From: JBBQWS01 sp038210415
GTDB taxonomy: Bacteria; Actinomycetota; Actinomycetes; Prado026
Assembly (NCBI GenBank): GCA_038210415.1
Contig: JBBQWS010000012.1
Coordinates: forward strand, 1 to 64,000
Reading direction: 5' to 3'
Length of the DNA: 64,000 nucleotides
A program made the translations under genes and the position numbers. The notes beneath the pieces were generated by a model that was given only the letters and a program-made list of their open reading frames with translations, searched no databases and was not told where the DNA came from. Of the stretch, positions 26,931 through 35,726 are shown in pieces. Within the stretch, counting starts at the first letter, position 1; each line of letters opens with the position of its first letter.

Positions 26931-28240
26931 CCGGCCACCTTGAAGAACGCCTGCGCCTCGCGCACGCCCGCCACCAGCGCGTCGACGTCGGACTCGTCGT
27001 TGTAGAGGTAGAACGAGGCCCGCGTAGTCGCGGCGACTCCGAACCGGCGGGCGAGCGGCCACGCACAGTGGTGTCCGACCCGCACCTCGACCCCTAGGTC
27101 GTCCAGCACCTGGCCGACGTCGTGCGGGTGGATGCCCTGGACGTCGAACGACACGGCTCCCCCACGCGCCTCGGTGGTCAGCGGGCCGATCACCCGGACG
27201 CCCGCGTTCTGGGCCAGACCGGCCAGGGCGTAGTCGACCAGCCGCCGCTCGTGCTCCGCGACGGCGGACATGCCCCCGGGCAGCGCCGTGAGGTAGTCGC
27301 AGGCGGCAGCCAGACCGACTGCCTGCGCGGCCATCGGGACGCCGGCTTCGAACCGTTGCGGTGGCGCGGCGAACGTCGACCCCTCCATCCGGACCACCTC
27401 GATCATCGACCCGCCGGTGAGGAACGGCGGCATCGCGGCGAGCAGCTCGGGCCGCCCCCAGAGCACGCCGATGCCGAGCGGGCCGAGCATCTTGTGGCCG
27501 GAGAAGACGGCGAAGTCGACGCCCATGCTGGACACGTCGAACGGCTGGTGCGGCACGGACTGGCACGCGTCGAGGACGACCAACGCCCCCACGGCCCGCG
27601 CCCGCGCCACCAGCAGGTCGACGGGGTTGACGGTGCCGAGGACGTTCGACTGGTGGGTGAACGCGACGACCTTGGTCGACTGGTCGATCAACGAGTCGAG
27701 CGCCGACATGTCGAGCCGGCCGTCGTCGGTGACGCCGAGCCAGCGAAGGGTCGCACCCGTGCGCTGGGCGAGCATCTGCCACGGCACCAGGTTCGCGTGG
27801 TGCTCCATCTCGGTGACGACGATCGAGTCGCCGGGCCCCACCACGAACCGAGCCGCCTCCGGCCCGGCAGTCGAGGCGTTCGAGAGCGAGTACGCGACGA
27901 GGTTGATCCCCTCCGTCGCGTTCTTGGTGAACACGACCTCGTCCGGCTCGGCGCCGATGAACGTGGCGATCGTCAGCCGGGCCTGCTCGTACGCGTCGGT
28001 GGCCTCCTCTGCGAGCTGGTGCGCCCCCCGGTGCACGGCAGCGTTGTGCTTCTCGTAGAAACCGCGCTCGGCGTCGAGCACCCGGACCGGCTTCTGCGAG
28101 GTGGCGCCGCTGTCGAGGTAGACCAGCCGACGTCCGTCGCGAACCGTGCGCGCGAGGATCGGGAAGTCGGCCTTGATCCGCGCGACATCGAGCACAGGCG
28201 TCGTGTTCACCTGGACCGGAGCCGTCTGCTCGATGGTCAT
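26927..28240 (-). CDS. sufS: Cysteine desulfurase SufS
   Basis: 437 aa class V PLP enzyme that takes sulfur from cysteine for cluster building. The PLP-binding Lys is in SGHKMLGP (about residue 250). The persulfide-forming Cys is in VGHHCAWPLARR (about residue 392). SGATSQKP and EMEHHANLVPW are further family blocks. It is coupled to sufC upstream and sufU downstream by ATGA overlaps. Confidence 0.96.
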   Translation of the reverse strand: MTIEQTAPVQVNTTPVLDVARIKADFPILARTVRDGRRLVYLDSGATSQKPVRVLDAERGFYEKHNAAVHRGAHQLAEEATDAYEQARLTIATFIGAEPDEVVFTKNATEGINLVAYSLSNASTAGPEAARFVVGPGDSIVVTEMEHHANLVPWQMLAQRTGATLRWLGVTDDGRLDMSALDSLIDQSTKVVAFTHQSNVLGTVNPVDLLVARARAVGALVVLDACQSVPHQPFDVSSMGVDFAVFSGHKMLGPLGIGVLWGRPELLAAMPPFLTGGSMIEVVRMEGSTFAAPPQRFEAGVPMAAQAVGLAAACDYLTALPGGMSAVAEHERRLVDYALAGLAQNAGVRVIGPLTTEARGGAVSFDVQGIHPHDVGQVLDDLGVEVRVGHHCAWPLARRFGVAATTRASFYLYNDESDVDALVAGVREAQAFFKVAG

Positions 28241-29001
28241 GCGTCGGCCGCTGCCTTGGTGAAGCGCTCGTAGCCCTCGTCCTCGAGCTGGTCAGCGAGC
28301 TCCGGGCCGCCCTGCTCCACGATGCGCCCGGCGGAGAACACGTGCACGAAGTCGGGCTTGATGTAGCGCAGGATCCGCGTGTAGTGGGTGATCAGGAGCA
28401 CGCCCACGTCGCCACCCTCGCGCACCCGGTTGACGCCCTCGGAAACCACCTTGAGAGCATCGACGTCCAGGCCCGAGTCGGTCTCGTCGAGGATGGCGAT
28501 CTTGGGCCGGAGCAGCTCGAGCTGCAGGATCTCGTGCCGCTTCTTCTCGCCGCCGGAGAAGCCCTCGTTGACGTTGCGGCTCGCGAACGACGGGTCGATC
28601 GACAGCCGCTCCATCGCCGCGTTGACGTCCTTGACCCAGGTGCGCAGCTTGGGCGCCTCGCCCCGGATCGCAGTGGCTGCGGTGCGCAGGAAGTTCGACA
28701 CGGAGACGCCGGGGATCTCGACCGGGTACTGCATCGCGAGGAACAGTCCGGCCCGAGCCCGCTCGTCGACGCTCATGGCGAGCACGTCGACGCCGTCGAG
28801 GGTGACCGTGCCGCCGGTCACCTGGTACTTGGGATGCCCCGCGACGGAGTAGGCCAAGGTCGACTTGCCGGAACCGTTCGGGCCCATGATCGCGTGGGTC
28901 TCACCCTGCCGGACGGTCAGGTCGACACCGCGCAGGATCTCGCGCGGGCCGCCCTCGGCCTCGACGGAGACGTGCAGGTCGCGGATCTCGAGCACAGACA
29001 T
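28237..29001 (-). CDS. sufC: SUF scaffold ATPase SufC
   Basis: 254 aa ABC-type ATPase without a TM domain. Walker A GPNGSGKST, signature FSGGEKKRHEILQL, Walker B IAILDETDSGLD. It binds SufB and SufD and drives cluster assembly on the complex. ATG 29001 has GAGG about 8 nt upstream and leaves 8 nt after the Rieske gene. Confidence 0.96.
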   Translation of the reverse strand: MSVLEIRDLHVSVEAEGGPREILRGVDLTVRQGETHAIMGPNGSGKSTLAYSVAGHPKYQVTGGTVTLDGVDVLAMSVDERARAGLFLAMQYPVEIPGVSVSNFLRTAATAIRGEAPKLRTWVKDVNAAMERLSIDPSFASRNVNEGFSGGEKKRHEILQLELLRPKIAILDETDSGLDVDALKVVSEGVNRVREGGDVGVLLITHYTRILRYIKPDFVHVFSAGRIVEQGGPELADQLEDEGYERFTKAAADA

Positions 29002-29009
29002 CAAAGGCC

Positions 29010-29339
29010 TCAGTTCTCTGCGGATTGGGGGGTGACGCAGACCAGGACGTCGTCGCCCTCGATCTTCACGGGGTACACCGGCACCGGCCGCGTGGCCGGC
29101 AGGCTGGTGGGGCGTCCGGTGACCAGGTCGAAAGTCGAGCCGTGCAGCCAGCACTCGATGGTCAGGCCGTCCACCTCACCCTCGGCGAGGGACACGTCGG
29201 CGTGCGAGCAGACGTCGCTGATCGCGTGCACCTCGCCGTCGGTGCGGACCAGGCAGATCGCCAGGCCGTCGACCTCTACCCGCTTGGCGCTGCCTTCGGC
29301 CAGGTCGGCCAACGGGCACGCCCGGGTGAACTCACTCAT
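29010..29339 (-). CDS. Rieske-type [2Fe-2S] ferredoxin of the SUF operon
   Basis: 109 aa. The two Rieske ligand motifs are DVCSHADVSL (CxH) and IECWLHGSTF (CxxH). It is a soluble ferredoxin like those fused or next to nitrite reductase and dioxygenases. Its place between sufD and sufC is the normal actinobacterial SUF order, so it probably supplies electrons for cluster assembly. The ATG overlaps the sufD stop by 4 bp. Confidence 0.93.
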   Translation of the reverse strand: MSEFTRACPLADLAEGSAKRVEVDGLAICLVRTDGEVHAISDVCSHADVSLAEGEVDGLTIECWLHGSTFDLVTGRPTSLPATRPVPVYPVKIEGDDVLVCVTPQSAEN

Positions 29340-30514
29340 GCCTTAGCTCCTTCGAGAACTCCGCGCTCCAGCTCGGCATCGACGGCCTCGAGCAGGCGGT
29401 CAGCCAGCTCGGGGATGCCGATCTTCTGCAGGACGTCGGCGAAGAACCCTCGCACGACGAGACGCCGGGCCTCGTCCTGCGGGATGCCACGAGCCTGAAG
29501 GTAGAACAGCTGCTCGTCGTCAAACCGGCCGGTGGCACTGGCGTGGCCGGCCCCGACGATCTCGCCGGTCTCGATCTCGAGGTTCGGGACCGAGTCGGCG
29601 CGAGCGCCCTCGGTCAGCACGAGGTTGCGGTTCATCTCGTACGTGTCGGTGCCGACCGCGTTGCCCCGGATCAGCACGTCACCGATCCAGACCGTACGGG
29701 CGTCCGCGCCCTGGAGCGCACCCTTGTACGTCACGTTGCTGCGGCAATGCGGTACCGCATGGTCGACGAACAGCCGGTGCTCGAGATGCTGGCCGGGCCC
29801 GGCGAAGTACAGCCCGAGCAGCTCGACGTCGCCCCCAGGCCCGTCGAACTCGACGACCGGGTGCAGTCGCACGACGTCGCCACCGAGGGTCACCACGACG
29901 TGCCGCAGGCGGGCGTCGCGGCCGACCCGGAGCCGGTGGCTCGACACGTGCACGCTGTCGTCGGCCCACTCCTGCAGGCTGACCAGGGTGAGCTGAGCGC
30001 CGTCGCCGAGCACGACCTCGAGCTGGTCCGCGTAAGTGGCCGAGCCCACGTGGTCGACCACGACCACCGCCACCGCGAACGGCTCCAGCTCGACGAGCAA
30101 GTGCCCGAAGGCGGCGCCGTCGGCGCCTTCGCCACGTCGGGTGACGACGGTCGGACTACCGGCGACGACGTCGCGCGGCACCGTGATGATGGTTGCCTGC
30201 TCGACCGCGGCCCAGGCCTGAGCGGCCACCCTGTCGTTAGGCGGGCCGCTGCGGTTGAGCCGTGCGTCGGTGCGGTCGACCGTCTCGACGCGTACCTGCG
30301 CGTCAGCATCGACCTCGACCACGACCTTGCCCTCGGGAGCGGCCACGGCAGTGCCGTCGTGCAGCCCGCGCAGGCGGCTGAGCGGGGTGAACCGCCACGC
30401 CTCCTCGCGTCCGTTCGGGACCGGATGGTCGGCGAGGTCGAACGAGGCGACCTCCACCGGCCGGACGTCGGCGGCGGTCTGCCCGCTCTCTGCTGGTGTG
30501 TGCGTGACTCCCAT
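29336..30514 (-). CDS. sufD: Fe-S assembly scaffold subunit SufD
   Basis: 392 aa. The beta-helix core ends with the SufB/SufD family block DEQLFYLQARGIPQDEARRLV. SufD pairs with SufB and two SufC to form the scaffold. It starts 2 nt after the sufB stop. The N-terminal part (FDLADHPVPNGREEAWRFTP) is standard. Confidence 0.95.
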   Translation of the reverse strand: MGVTHTPAESGQTAADVRPVEVASFDLADHPVPNGREEAWRFTPLSRLRGLHDGTAVAAPEGKVVVEVDADAQVRVETVDRTDARLNRSGPPNDRVAAQAWAAVEQATIITVPRDVVAGSPTVVTRRGEGADGAAFGHLLVELEPFAVAVVVVDHVGSATYADQLEVVLGDGAQLTLVSLQEWADDSVHVSSHRLRVGRDARLRHVVVTLGGDVVRLHPVVEFDGPGGDVELLGLYFAGPGQHLEHRLFVDHAVPHCRSNVTYKGALQGADARTVWIGDVLIRGNAVGTDTYEMNRNLVLTEGARADSVPNLEIETGEIVGAGHASATGRFDDEQLFYLQARGIPQDEARRLVVRGFFADVLQKIGIPELADRLLEAVDAELERGVLEGAKA

Positions 30515-30516
30515 AG

Positions 30517-31935
30517 TCAGCCCACGGCCCCTTCCATCTGCAGCTCGATCAACCGGTTGAGCTCGAGGGCGTACTCCATCGGCAGCTCGCGGGCGATCGG
30601 CTCGACAAAGCCACGGACGATCATCGCCATGGCTTCCTCTTCGCTCATGCCGCGGCTCATCAGGTAGAAGAGCTGCTCGTCGGAGACCTTCGACACCGTG
30701 GCCTCGTGCCCCATCGAGACGTCGTCCTCACGAACGTCGACGTACGGGTACGTGTCGGAGCGGCTGATGTCGTCAACGAGGAGCGCGTCACAGCGGACGG
30801 TCGACTTCGACCCGTACGCGCCCTCCTGAACCTGGACCAGGCCGCGGTAGGACGTCCGGCCACCGCCTCGGGCGACCGACTTCGACACGATGGTGGACGA
30901 CGTGTGCGGCGCGCAGTGGACCATCTTGGCGCCGGCGTCCTGGTGCTGCCCTTCGCCCGCGAAGGCGACGGAGAGCGTCTCGCCCTTGGCGTGCTGGCCG
31001 AGCAGGAAGACCGCCGGGTACTTCATCGTCACCTTGGAGCCGATGTTGCCGTCGATCCACTCCATGGTCGCGCCCTCTGCCGCAGTCGCCCGCTTGGTGA
31101 CGAGGTTGTAGACGTTGTTGGACCAGTTCTGGATGGTCGTGTAGCGGACCCGGGCGTTCTTCTTCACGATGATCTCGACGACCGCCGAGTGAAGGGAGTC
31201 GGACGAGTAGATCGGCGCCGTGCAGCCCTCGACGTAGTGAACGTAGGAGTCCTCGTCGGCGATGATCAGCGTGCGCTCGAACTGGCCCATGTTCTCGGTG
31301 TTGATGCGGAAGTAGGCCTGCAGAGGGATGTCGACCTTGACCCCCTTGGGCACGTAGATGAACGAGCCGCCCGACCAGACCGAGGTGTTCAGCGCCGCGA
31401 ACTTGTTGTCGCCCACCGGGATCACGGTGCCGAAGTACTCGCGGAACAGCGCCTCGTGCTCGCGCAGTCCCGTGTCGGTGTCGACGAAGATGACCCCCTG
31501 CTCCTCGAGGTCCTCGCGGATCTGGTGGTACACGACCTCGGACTCGTACTGAGCCGCGACACCGGAGACGAGCCGCTGCTTCTCGGCCTCGGGGATGCCG
31601 AGCCGGTCGTAGGTGTTCTTGATGTCGTCGGGCAGCTCGTCCCAAGTGGTCGCCTGCTTCTCGGTCGACCGGACGAAGTACTTGATGTTGTCGAAGTGGA
31701 TGCCGGACAGGTCGGAGCCCCACGTCGGCATCGGCTTCTTCTCGAACAGACGCAGGCCCTTGAGCCGCATGTCGAGCATCCACTGCGGCTCGCTCTTGAG
31801 CCCGGAGATGTTGCGCACGACGTCCTCGGAAAGTCCGCGTCGAGCGTTGTCGCCGGCTTCGGACTTGTCGTGCCAGCCGTACTCGTAGGTACCGAGACCT
31901 TCGAGCGGGTCGATCTCGGGGGTGGTCTGCGTCAT
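30517..31935 (-). CDS. sufB: Fe-S assembly scaffold subunit SufB
   Basis: 472 aa. The start TYEYGWHDKSEAG and the segments MPTWGSDLSGI, GGSFIYVPKGV and SDEQLFYLMSRGMSEEEA are family hallmarks. SufB holds the nascent cluster in the SufBC2D complex. ATG 31935 overlaps the sufR stop by 4 bp, so the repressor and scaffold genes are one transcript. No intein interrupts it, unlike some mycobacterial SufB proteins. Confidence 0.96.
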   Translation of the reverse strand: MTQTTPEIDPLEGLGTYEYGWHDKSEAGDNARRGLSEDVVRNISGLKSEPQWMLDMRLKGLRLFEKKPMPTWGSDLSGIHFDNIKYFVRSTEKQATTWDELPDDIKNTYDRLGIPEAEKQRLVSGVAAQYESEVVYHQIREDLEEQGVIFVDTDTGLREHEALFREYFGTVIPVGDNKFAALNTSVWSGGSFIYVPKGVKVDIPLQAYFRINTENMGQFERTLIIADEDSYVHYVEGCTAPIYSSDSLHSAVVEIIVKKNARVRYTTIQNWSNNVYNLVTKRATAAEGATMEWIDGNIGSKVTMKYPAVFLLGQHAKGETLSVAFAGEGQHQDAGAKMVHCAPHTSSTIVSKSVARGGGRTSYRGLVQVQEGAYGSKSTVRCDALLVDDISRSDTYPYVDVREDDVSMGHEATVSKVSDEQLFYLMSRGMSEEEAMAMIVRGFVEPIARELPMEYALELNRLIELQMEGAVG

Positions 31936-32636
31936 GACGCGGTCCCTTCGGAGGTGGCTGGTACGGCGGGCTGGCGCGGGATGGCCGTGGTGCAGACGTG
32001 CGCACCGGCGGCGATGGTCGCAAGGCGTTGGACGTGCGTGCCGAGCAGGTCGGCGAAGAGCTCGGTCTCGGCCTCGCACAGCTGCGAGAACTCGGCCGCC
32101 ACGTGGGCCACCGGGCAGTGGTGCTGGCACAGCTGGTCGCCGAGCCCCCCGGGACCGGAGGCGATCGAGGCGGCGTAGCCCTCCCCGGTGAGCGCGGCGG
32201 CCAGAGCGGCCGCCCGTTCACCGCGCGGAGCGGCGAGGATCATCGGCTGGTAGCGCTCGCGGATGCGCTCGACCCGGCGGCGGGCGAACGTCTCGACGGC
32301 CTCGGCTCCCCCGACCTCGGCCAGGTAGCGGAGCGCCTGGCTGGCGAGGTCGTCGTAGGCCTGGTGGAACGTATCGCGTCCGAGCACGGTGAGCGCGAAC
32401 ACCCGGGCCGGACGACCACGGCCCCGGCGCGGGTCGGGTCCGTACGGCGGGCGGTCGCTGCCCTCGACCTGGCCGTCGAGCACAAGAGCGTCAAGGTGGC
32501 GGCGTACTGCAGCGGACGTCAGGCCCATACGGGTCGCCAGCGCGGCGGCAGTGGCCGGGCCTTCGGAGAGCAGTGATCGGACCACGCGCACCCGAGTGCC
32601 TCCGTGGTCGTTCACCTCGACCTCCGCGATTTTCAC
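31932..32636 (-). CDS. sufR: SUF operon repressor SufR
   Basis: 234 aa from GTG 32636. A winged helix-turn-helix (MGLTSAAVRRHLDALVLDGQ, about 40-60) is followed by an effector region with Cys residues in CQHHCPVAHVAAEFSQLC. These are the ligands of the Fe-S cluster through which SufR senses cluster supply and represses the operon. A second GTG at 32615 has GGAGG 5 nt before it and could be the true start; 32636 is 6 nt after CACACT, a weak -10 box. It autoregulates by analogy with mycobacterial and cyanobacterial SufR. Confidence 0.92.
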   Translation of the reverse strand: MKIAEVEVNDHGGTRVRVVRSLLSEGPATAAALATRMGLTSAAVRRHLDALVLDGQVEGSDRPPYGPDPRRGRGRPARVFALTVLGRDTFHQAYDDLASQALRYLAEVGGAEAVETFARRRVERIRERYQPMILAAPRGERAAALAAALTGEGYAASIASGPGGLGDQLCQHHCPVAHVAAEFSQLCEAETELFADLLGTHVQRLATIAAGAHVCTTAIPRQPAVPATSEGTAS

Positions 32637-32688
32637 AACGTCAGTGTGCGCTTATTCGTCTCGACGTTCAACTCGAACCGCCGCTCGC

Positions 32689-32694
32689 TAGCCT
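32689..32694 (+). promoter_or_regulatory. -10 element TAGCCT for leaderless AAC(3)-family gene
   Basis: TAGCCT, then 6 nt, then ATG 32701. Divergent from the sufR promoter in the same 64-bp gap. Confidence 0.55.
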
Positions 32695-32700
32695 GAGCCC

Positions 32701-33573
32701 ATGTCATCAGCCGGCCACGTGGCCTCCGAGGCCGCCAGGATCGCCGCTACCCCGACGCCGAGGACCCGCGAAGGGCTCGGCGCCGACCTGCGTGCGCTGG
32801 GCGTCAGGTCGGGTGACACGCTGCTGGTGCACTCGTCGCTCACCTCGGTGGGCTGGGTCGTCGGCGGTCAGGTGGCCGTCGTACAGGCCCTGCTCGACGT
32901 GCTCGGGCCGGACGGCACGCTCGTCGTGCCCGCCCATTCCGGCGACAACAGCGACCCCAAGGAATGGGCGAACCCGCCAGTGCCTCAGGACTGGTGGCAG
33001 CCGATTCGCGACCACATGCCGGCGTTCGACCCCGACCTCACCCCGACCCGCTCGATTGGCGTGATCGCCGAGGCCGTACGCACCTGGCCCGGCGCGACTC
33101 GGTCGGATCACCCGGTGACCTCGTTCGCCGCCGTCGGCCCGCGGGCCGGCGAGATCACGGCAGTGCACGACCTCGACTGTCAGGCCGGCGAACGCTCTCC
33201 ACTCGCCGCTCTGGAGCGACTGGCTGCCCGCGGGCTGTTGCTCGGCGCGGGCTGGGACTCCTGCACGAGCTTCCATCTGGCGGAGTACCGGGTCCCCGGC
33301 CTCCCCAGGACCGAGCACGGCGCCGCCGTCCGGGTTCGCGCGGAGGACGGTTCGGTCGGCCGGTCCTGGGTCACGTTCAGTGATCTCGCTCTCGACAGCG
33401 AGGACTTCGCGGACCTCGGGACCGCGTTCGAAGATTCGCCGAACAGCGGAGTGACCGTGGGGCAGGTGGGCTCGGCCGACGCCCGGCTGTTCCCGCTCCC
33501 GGAAGCCGTCGCGTTCGCGGAAGCGTGGCTGCGGGCGCACCGGGCCGCAGCCGCGCCCGGCTCGGGTTCCTAG
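32701..33573 (+). CDS. AAC(3)-family N-acetyltransferase
   Basis: 290 aa. The family signature LLVHSSLTSVGWVVGG and the later TPTRSIGVIAEAVRTWPG are clear, as is LLLGAGWDSCTSFHLAE. Aminoglycoside 3-N-acetyltransferases use acetyl-CoA to inactivate aminoglycosides, but many chromosomal members have other amine acceptors, so resistance is not shown. It is divergent from sufR and sits just before an ABC-2 exporter pair; its stop codon lies inside the -10 box of that next gene. Confidence 0.87.
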   Translation: MSSAGHVASEAARIAATPTPRTREGLGADLRALGVRSGDTLLVHSSLTSVGWVVGGQVAVVQALLDVLGPDGTLVVPAHSGDNSDPKEWANPPVPQDWWQPIRDHMPAFDPDLTPTRSIGVIAEAVRTWPGATRSDHPVTSFAAVGPRAGEITAVHDLDCQAGERSPLAALERLAARGLLLGAGWDSCTSFHLAEYRVPGLPRTEHGAAVRVRAEDGSVGRSWVTFSDLALDSEDFADLGTAFEDSPNSGVTVGQVGSADARLFPLPEAVAFAEAWLRAHRAAAAPGSGS

Positions 33574-33576
33574 ACT
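33571..33576 (+). promoter_or_regulatory. -10 element TAGACT overlapping the upstream stop codon
   Basis: TAGACT begins with the TAG stop of the AAC(3)-family gene and ends 7 nt before ATG 33584. This would allow independent leaderless expression of the ABC transporter pair. Confidence 0.45.
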
Positions 33577-33583
33577 CCTGCAC

Positions 33584-34519
33584 ATGGAAGCTCCCGCGGT
33601 CGAGGTCATCGACCTCGTCGTCCGGTACGGCCAGAAGACCGCGGTCGCGGGGCTGTCGATGACTGCGCCGCTGGGCGCTGTCACCGCGGTGCTGGGACCG
33701 AACGGCGCCGGCAAGACCACCACGATCGAGGCCTGCGAGGGGTATCGGCGAGCGGCGTCCGGGTTCGTACGGGTGCTGGGCCGCGACCCGCAGGACCGGC
33801 ACGCGAGCCACGCGGCCGACCTGCGCAGCCGGGTCGGGGTGATGCTTCAGGCCGGCGGGGTCGCAGGCGCAGTGCGGGCCGGCGAGATCCTCGCCTACTC
33901 CGCGGGCCTGTACGCCGCCCCGCTCGACCCGGCCGCGCTGGCTGCCCGGCTCGGCATCGAGCACGTGCTCCGCACGCCGTACCGGCGGCTCTCCGGCGGA
34001 GAGCAACAACGGGTCAAGCTCGCACTCGCCGTCGTCGGCCGCCCGGAGCTCGTGTTCCTCGACGAGCCCACCGCCGGGCTGGACCCGCAGGCGCGACACG
34101 CAGCCTGGCAGCTGGTCCGCGACCTGCGCACCAGCGGCGTCTCGGTCGTCCTCACCACGCACCTGATGGACGAGGCCGAAGAGCTCGCCGACCATGTCGT
34201 GATCATCGACCGAGGGGTGACGGTCGCCGCCGGTTCGCCAGCCGAGCTCACGGCCCGCGACGCGGAGAACTCACTGCGGTTCCGCGGTCCCGGCGGCCTG
34301 GACCTCGCCCAGCTGCTGCTGGCCCTTCCCGAACGAACCCGGGCCGCCGAGGTCTCACCGGGCTCCTACCGGATCGACGGCCACGTCGACCCGTCTCTGC
34401 TCGCCACGGTGACCGCATGGTGCGCGTCGAACGGCGTGATGCCCGAGGGGCTCGCGGTCGAGCGGCGCAGCCTCGAGGACGTCTTCCTCGCCCTCACCGG
34501 AAGGGAGCTGCGCGCATGA
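33584..34519 (+). CDS. ABC transporter ATP-binding protein (ABC-2, drug-efflux type)
   Basis: 311 aa. Walker A GPNGAGKTT, signature LSGGEQQRVKLA, Walker B LVFLDEPTAGLDPQ, and H-loop LTTHLMDEAE. The C-terminal 80 residues are an accessory domain usual in CcmA/DrrA-like proteins. The stop overlaps the permease start (ATGA). It powers the exporter encoded next. Confidence 0.93.
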   Translation: MEAPAVEVIDLVVRYGQKTAVAGLSMTAPLGAVTAVLGPNGAGKTTTIEACEGYRRAASGFVRVLGRDPQDRHASHAADLRSRVGVMLQAGGVAGAVRAGEILAYSAGLYAAPLDPAALAARLGIEHVLRTPYRRLSGGEQQRVKLALAVVGRPELVFLDEPTAGLDPQARHAAWQLVRDLRTSGVSVVLTTHLMDEAEELADHVVIIDRGVTVAAGSPAELTARDAENSLRFRGPGGLDLAQLLLALPERTRAAEVSPGSYRIDGHVDPSLLATVTAWCASNGVMPEGLAVERRSLEDVFLALTGRELRA

Positions 34520-35283
34520 CCGACCTGGACCTCCGCCCACGACCCGGCGCCGCTCCCGCACGACGGCGGGTGGCACGCCACGCCCGCTTCGAGATCGGCC
34601 AGCTGCTTCGCAACGGCGAGCAGCTGCTGCTGACTCTGGTGATCCCGGTCGTGCTCCTGGTGCTCATGGCCAAGGTCGAGATCGTCGACCTCGGGCCCAG
34701 CGGCCGGCTCCAGTTCCTCGTCCCCGGCATGTTCTGTCTGGCCGTGCTGTCGACCGCATTCACCGGGCAGGCGATCGGCACCGGCTTCGAGCGACGCTAC
34801 GGCGTGCTCAAACGGCTCGGCTCCACCCCCCTCACCCGCACCCAGCTGCTCGCCGGCAAATCCCTGGCCGTCCTCGCCGTCGAGCTGGGCCAGGTCGCGC
34901 TGCTGGCCGCGGTGGGGGTCGCTCTGGGCTGGCGGCCCACCGCGCCCGCCTACGGCGTGGCCCTGCTGTTCCTGGTCGTGGGCACGATCGCCTTCGCCGC
35001 AGTCGGTCTGCTGATGGCGGGGACGCTGCGGGCCGAGGTCACCCTCGCCGCGGCCAACCTCGTCTACGTCCTTCTGCTCCTCGGCGGGGGCATCGTGGTG
35101 CCGACCTCGAAGTTCCCAGCCGGGATGGCCAGGGTGCTCGAGTGGCTTCCCTCCAGCGCCCTCGCCACCGGGCTCCGGTCGGCACTCGGCGGGCAGGGCC
35201 TGGCCGTCCACGCCCTCGTCGTGCTCGGTGTTTGGGCGGCCACCGGCTTCGTGGCAGCTGCCCGGCTCTTTCGCTGGGAGTAG
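34516..35283 (+). CDS. ABC-2 type transporter permease
   Basis: 255 aa with about six TM helices. The middle FERRYGVLKRLGSTPLTRTQL segment is the cytoplasmic coupling region typical of DrrB-like permeases. ATG 34516 overlaps the ATPase gene by 4 bp. Together they would export a hydrophobic compound or lipid; the substrate is unknown. Confidence 0.9.
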   Translation: MTDLDLRPRPGAAPARRRVARHARFEIGQLLRNGEQLLLTLVIPVVLLVLMAKVEIVDLGPSGRLQFLVPGMFCLAVLSTAFTGQAIGTGFERRYGVLKRLGSTPLTRTQLLAGKSLAVLAVELGQVALLAAVGVALGWRPTAPAYGVALLFLVVGTIAFAAVGLLMAGTLRAEVTLAAANLVYVLLLLGGGIVVPTSKFPAGMARVLEWLPSSALATGLRSALGGQGLAVHALVVLGVWAATGFVAAARLFRWE

Positions 35284-35617
35284 CCAAGCAGACCCCGAAC
35301 ACCTGTGCAGCGTCCAGCTCGGAGCCGCCGGGCACCGGCGAACCCGCGTCACCACCGCGCCTCGGTCGGCGGAACATCGACTGCGCCGAAGGGCACGCCT
35401 CAAGCCGGCCCACCACCCGCTCGGCTGGCAGTGCGGCTGCAGCCAGGACGAGTCCCTCGGCGAGAGTGGCCGGCGGAGAAGCTGCGATCGCCGCCTGGCG
35501 GGTGACCACCACCTCCAGGGCGAGCCCGAGGCGCACTGCCTCCGCGGCGGCCCAGCGCGCTGCAGCGTGCCCGGATTCGCCCCCGTCGACGTCCACAACG
35601 ATCACCGCGTCACCCAT
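35284..35617 (-). pseudogene. Remnant resembling a universal stress protein (UspA) N-terminus
   Basis: In this 443-bp gap a minus-strand frame from 35617 begins VIVVDVDGGESGHAAARWAA and continues AVRLGLALEVVVT, matching the first strand, helix and second strand of the Usp fold. Later residues lose similarity and the ATP-binding G-x2-G-x9-G(S/T) loop is not seen. The frame then runs antisense into the ABC permease. It looks like a degraded Usp gene; the identification rests on about 35 residues. Confidence 0.4.
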
Positions 35618-35647
35618 GGCGACCGGGTCCTCCGGTCAGCGCGTGCT

Positions 35648-35675
35648 GCATCCAATCCGGGGTACGAAGCGGAAG
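35648..35675 (+). promoter_or_regulatory. Candidate SigK-like promoter before the DUF4397 gene
   Basis: GCATCC, 16 nt, then CGGAAG, ending 51 nt before ATG 35727. Mycobacterial sigma-K promoters read CCATCC-N16/17-CCGAAT, so five of six and four of six bases agree. The downstream cluster encodes an ECF sigma factor with an RskA-like anti-sigma factor, which makes autocontrol plausible. Confidence 0.4.
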
Positions 35676-35726
35676 AAGAGGAGACGAGCCAATTCCGTCG
35701 TCCCACTCGAGCGAAGGACAGGACAC

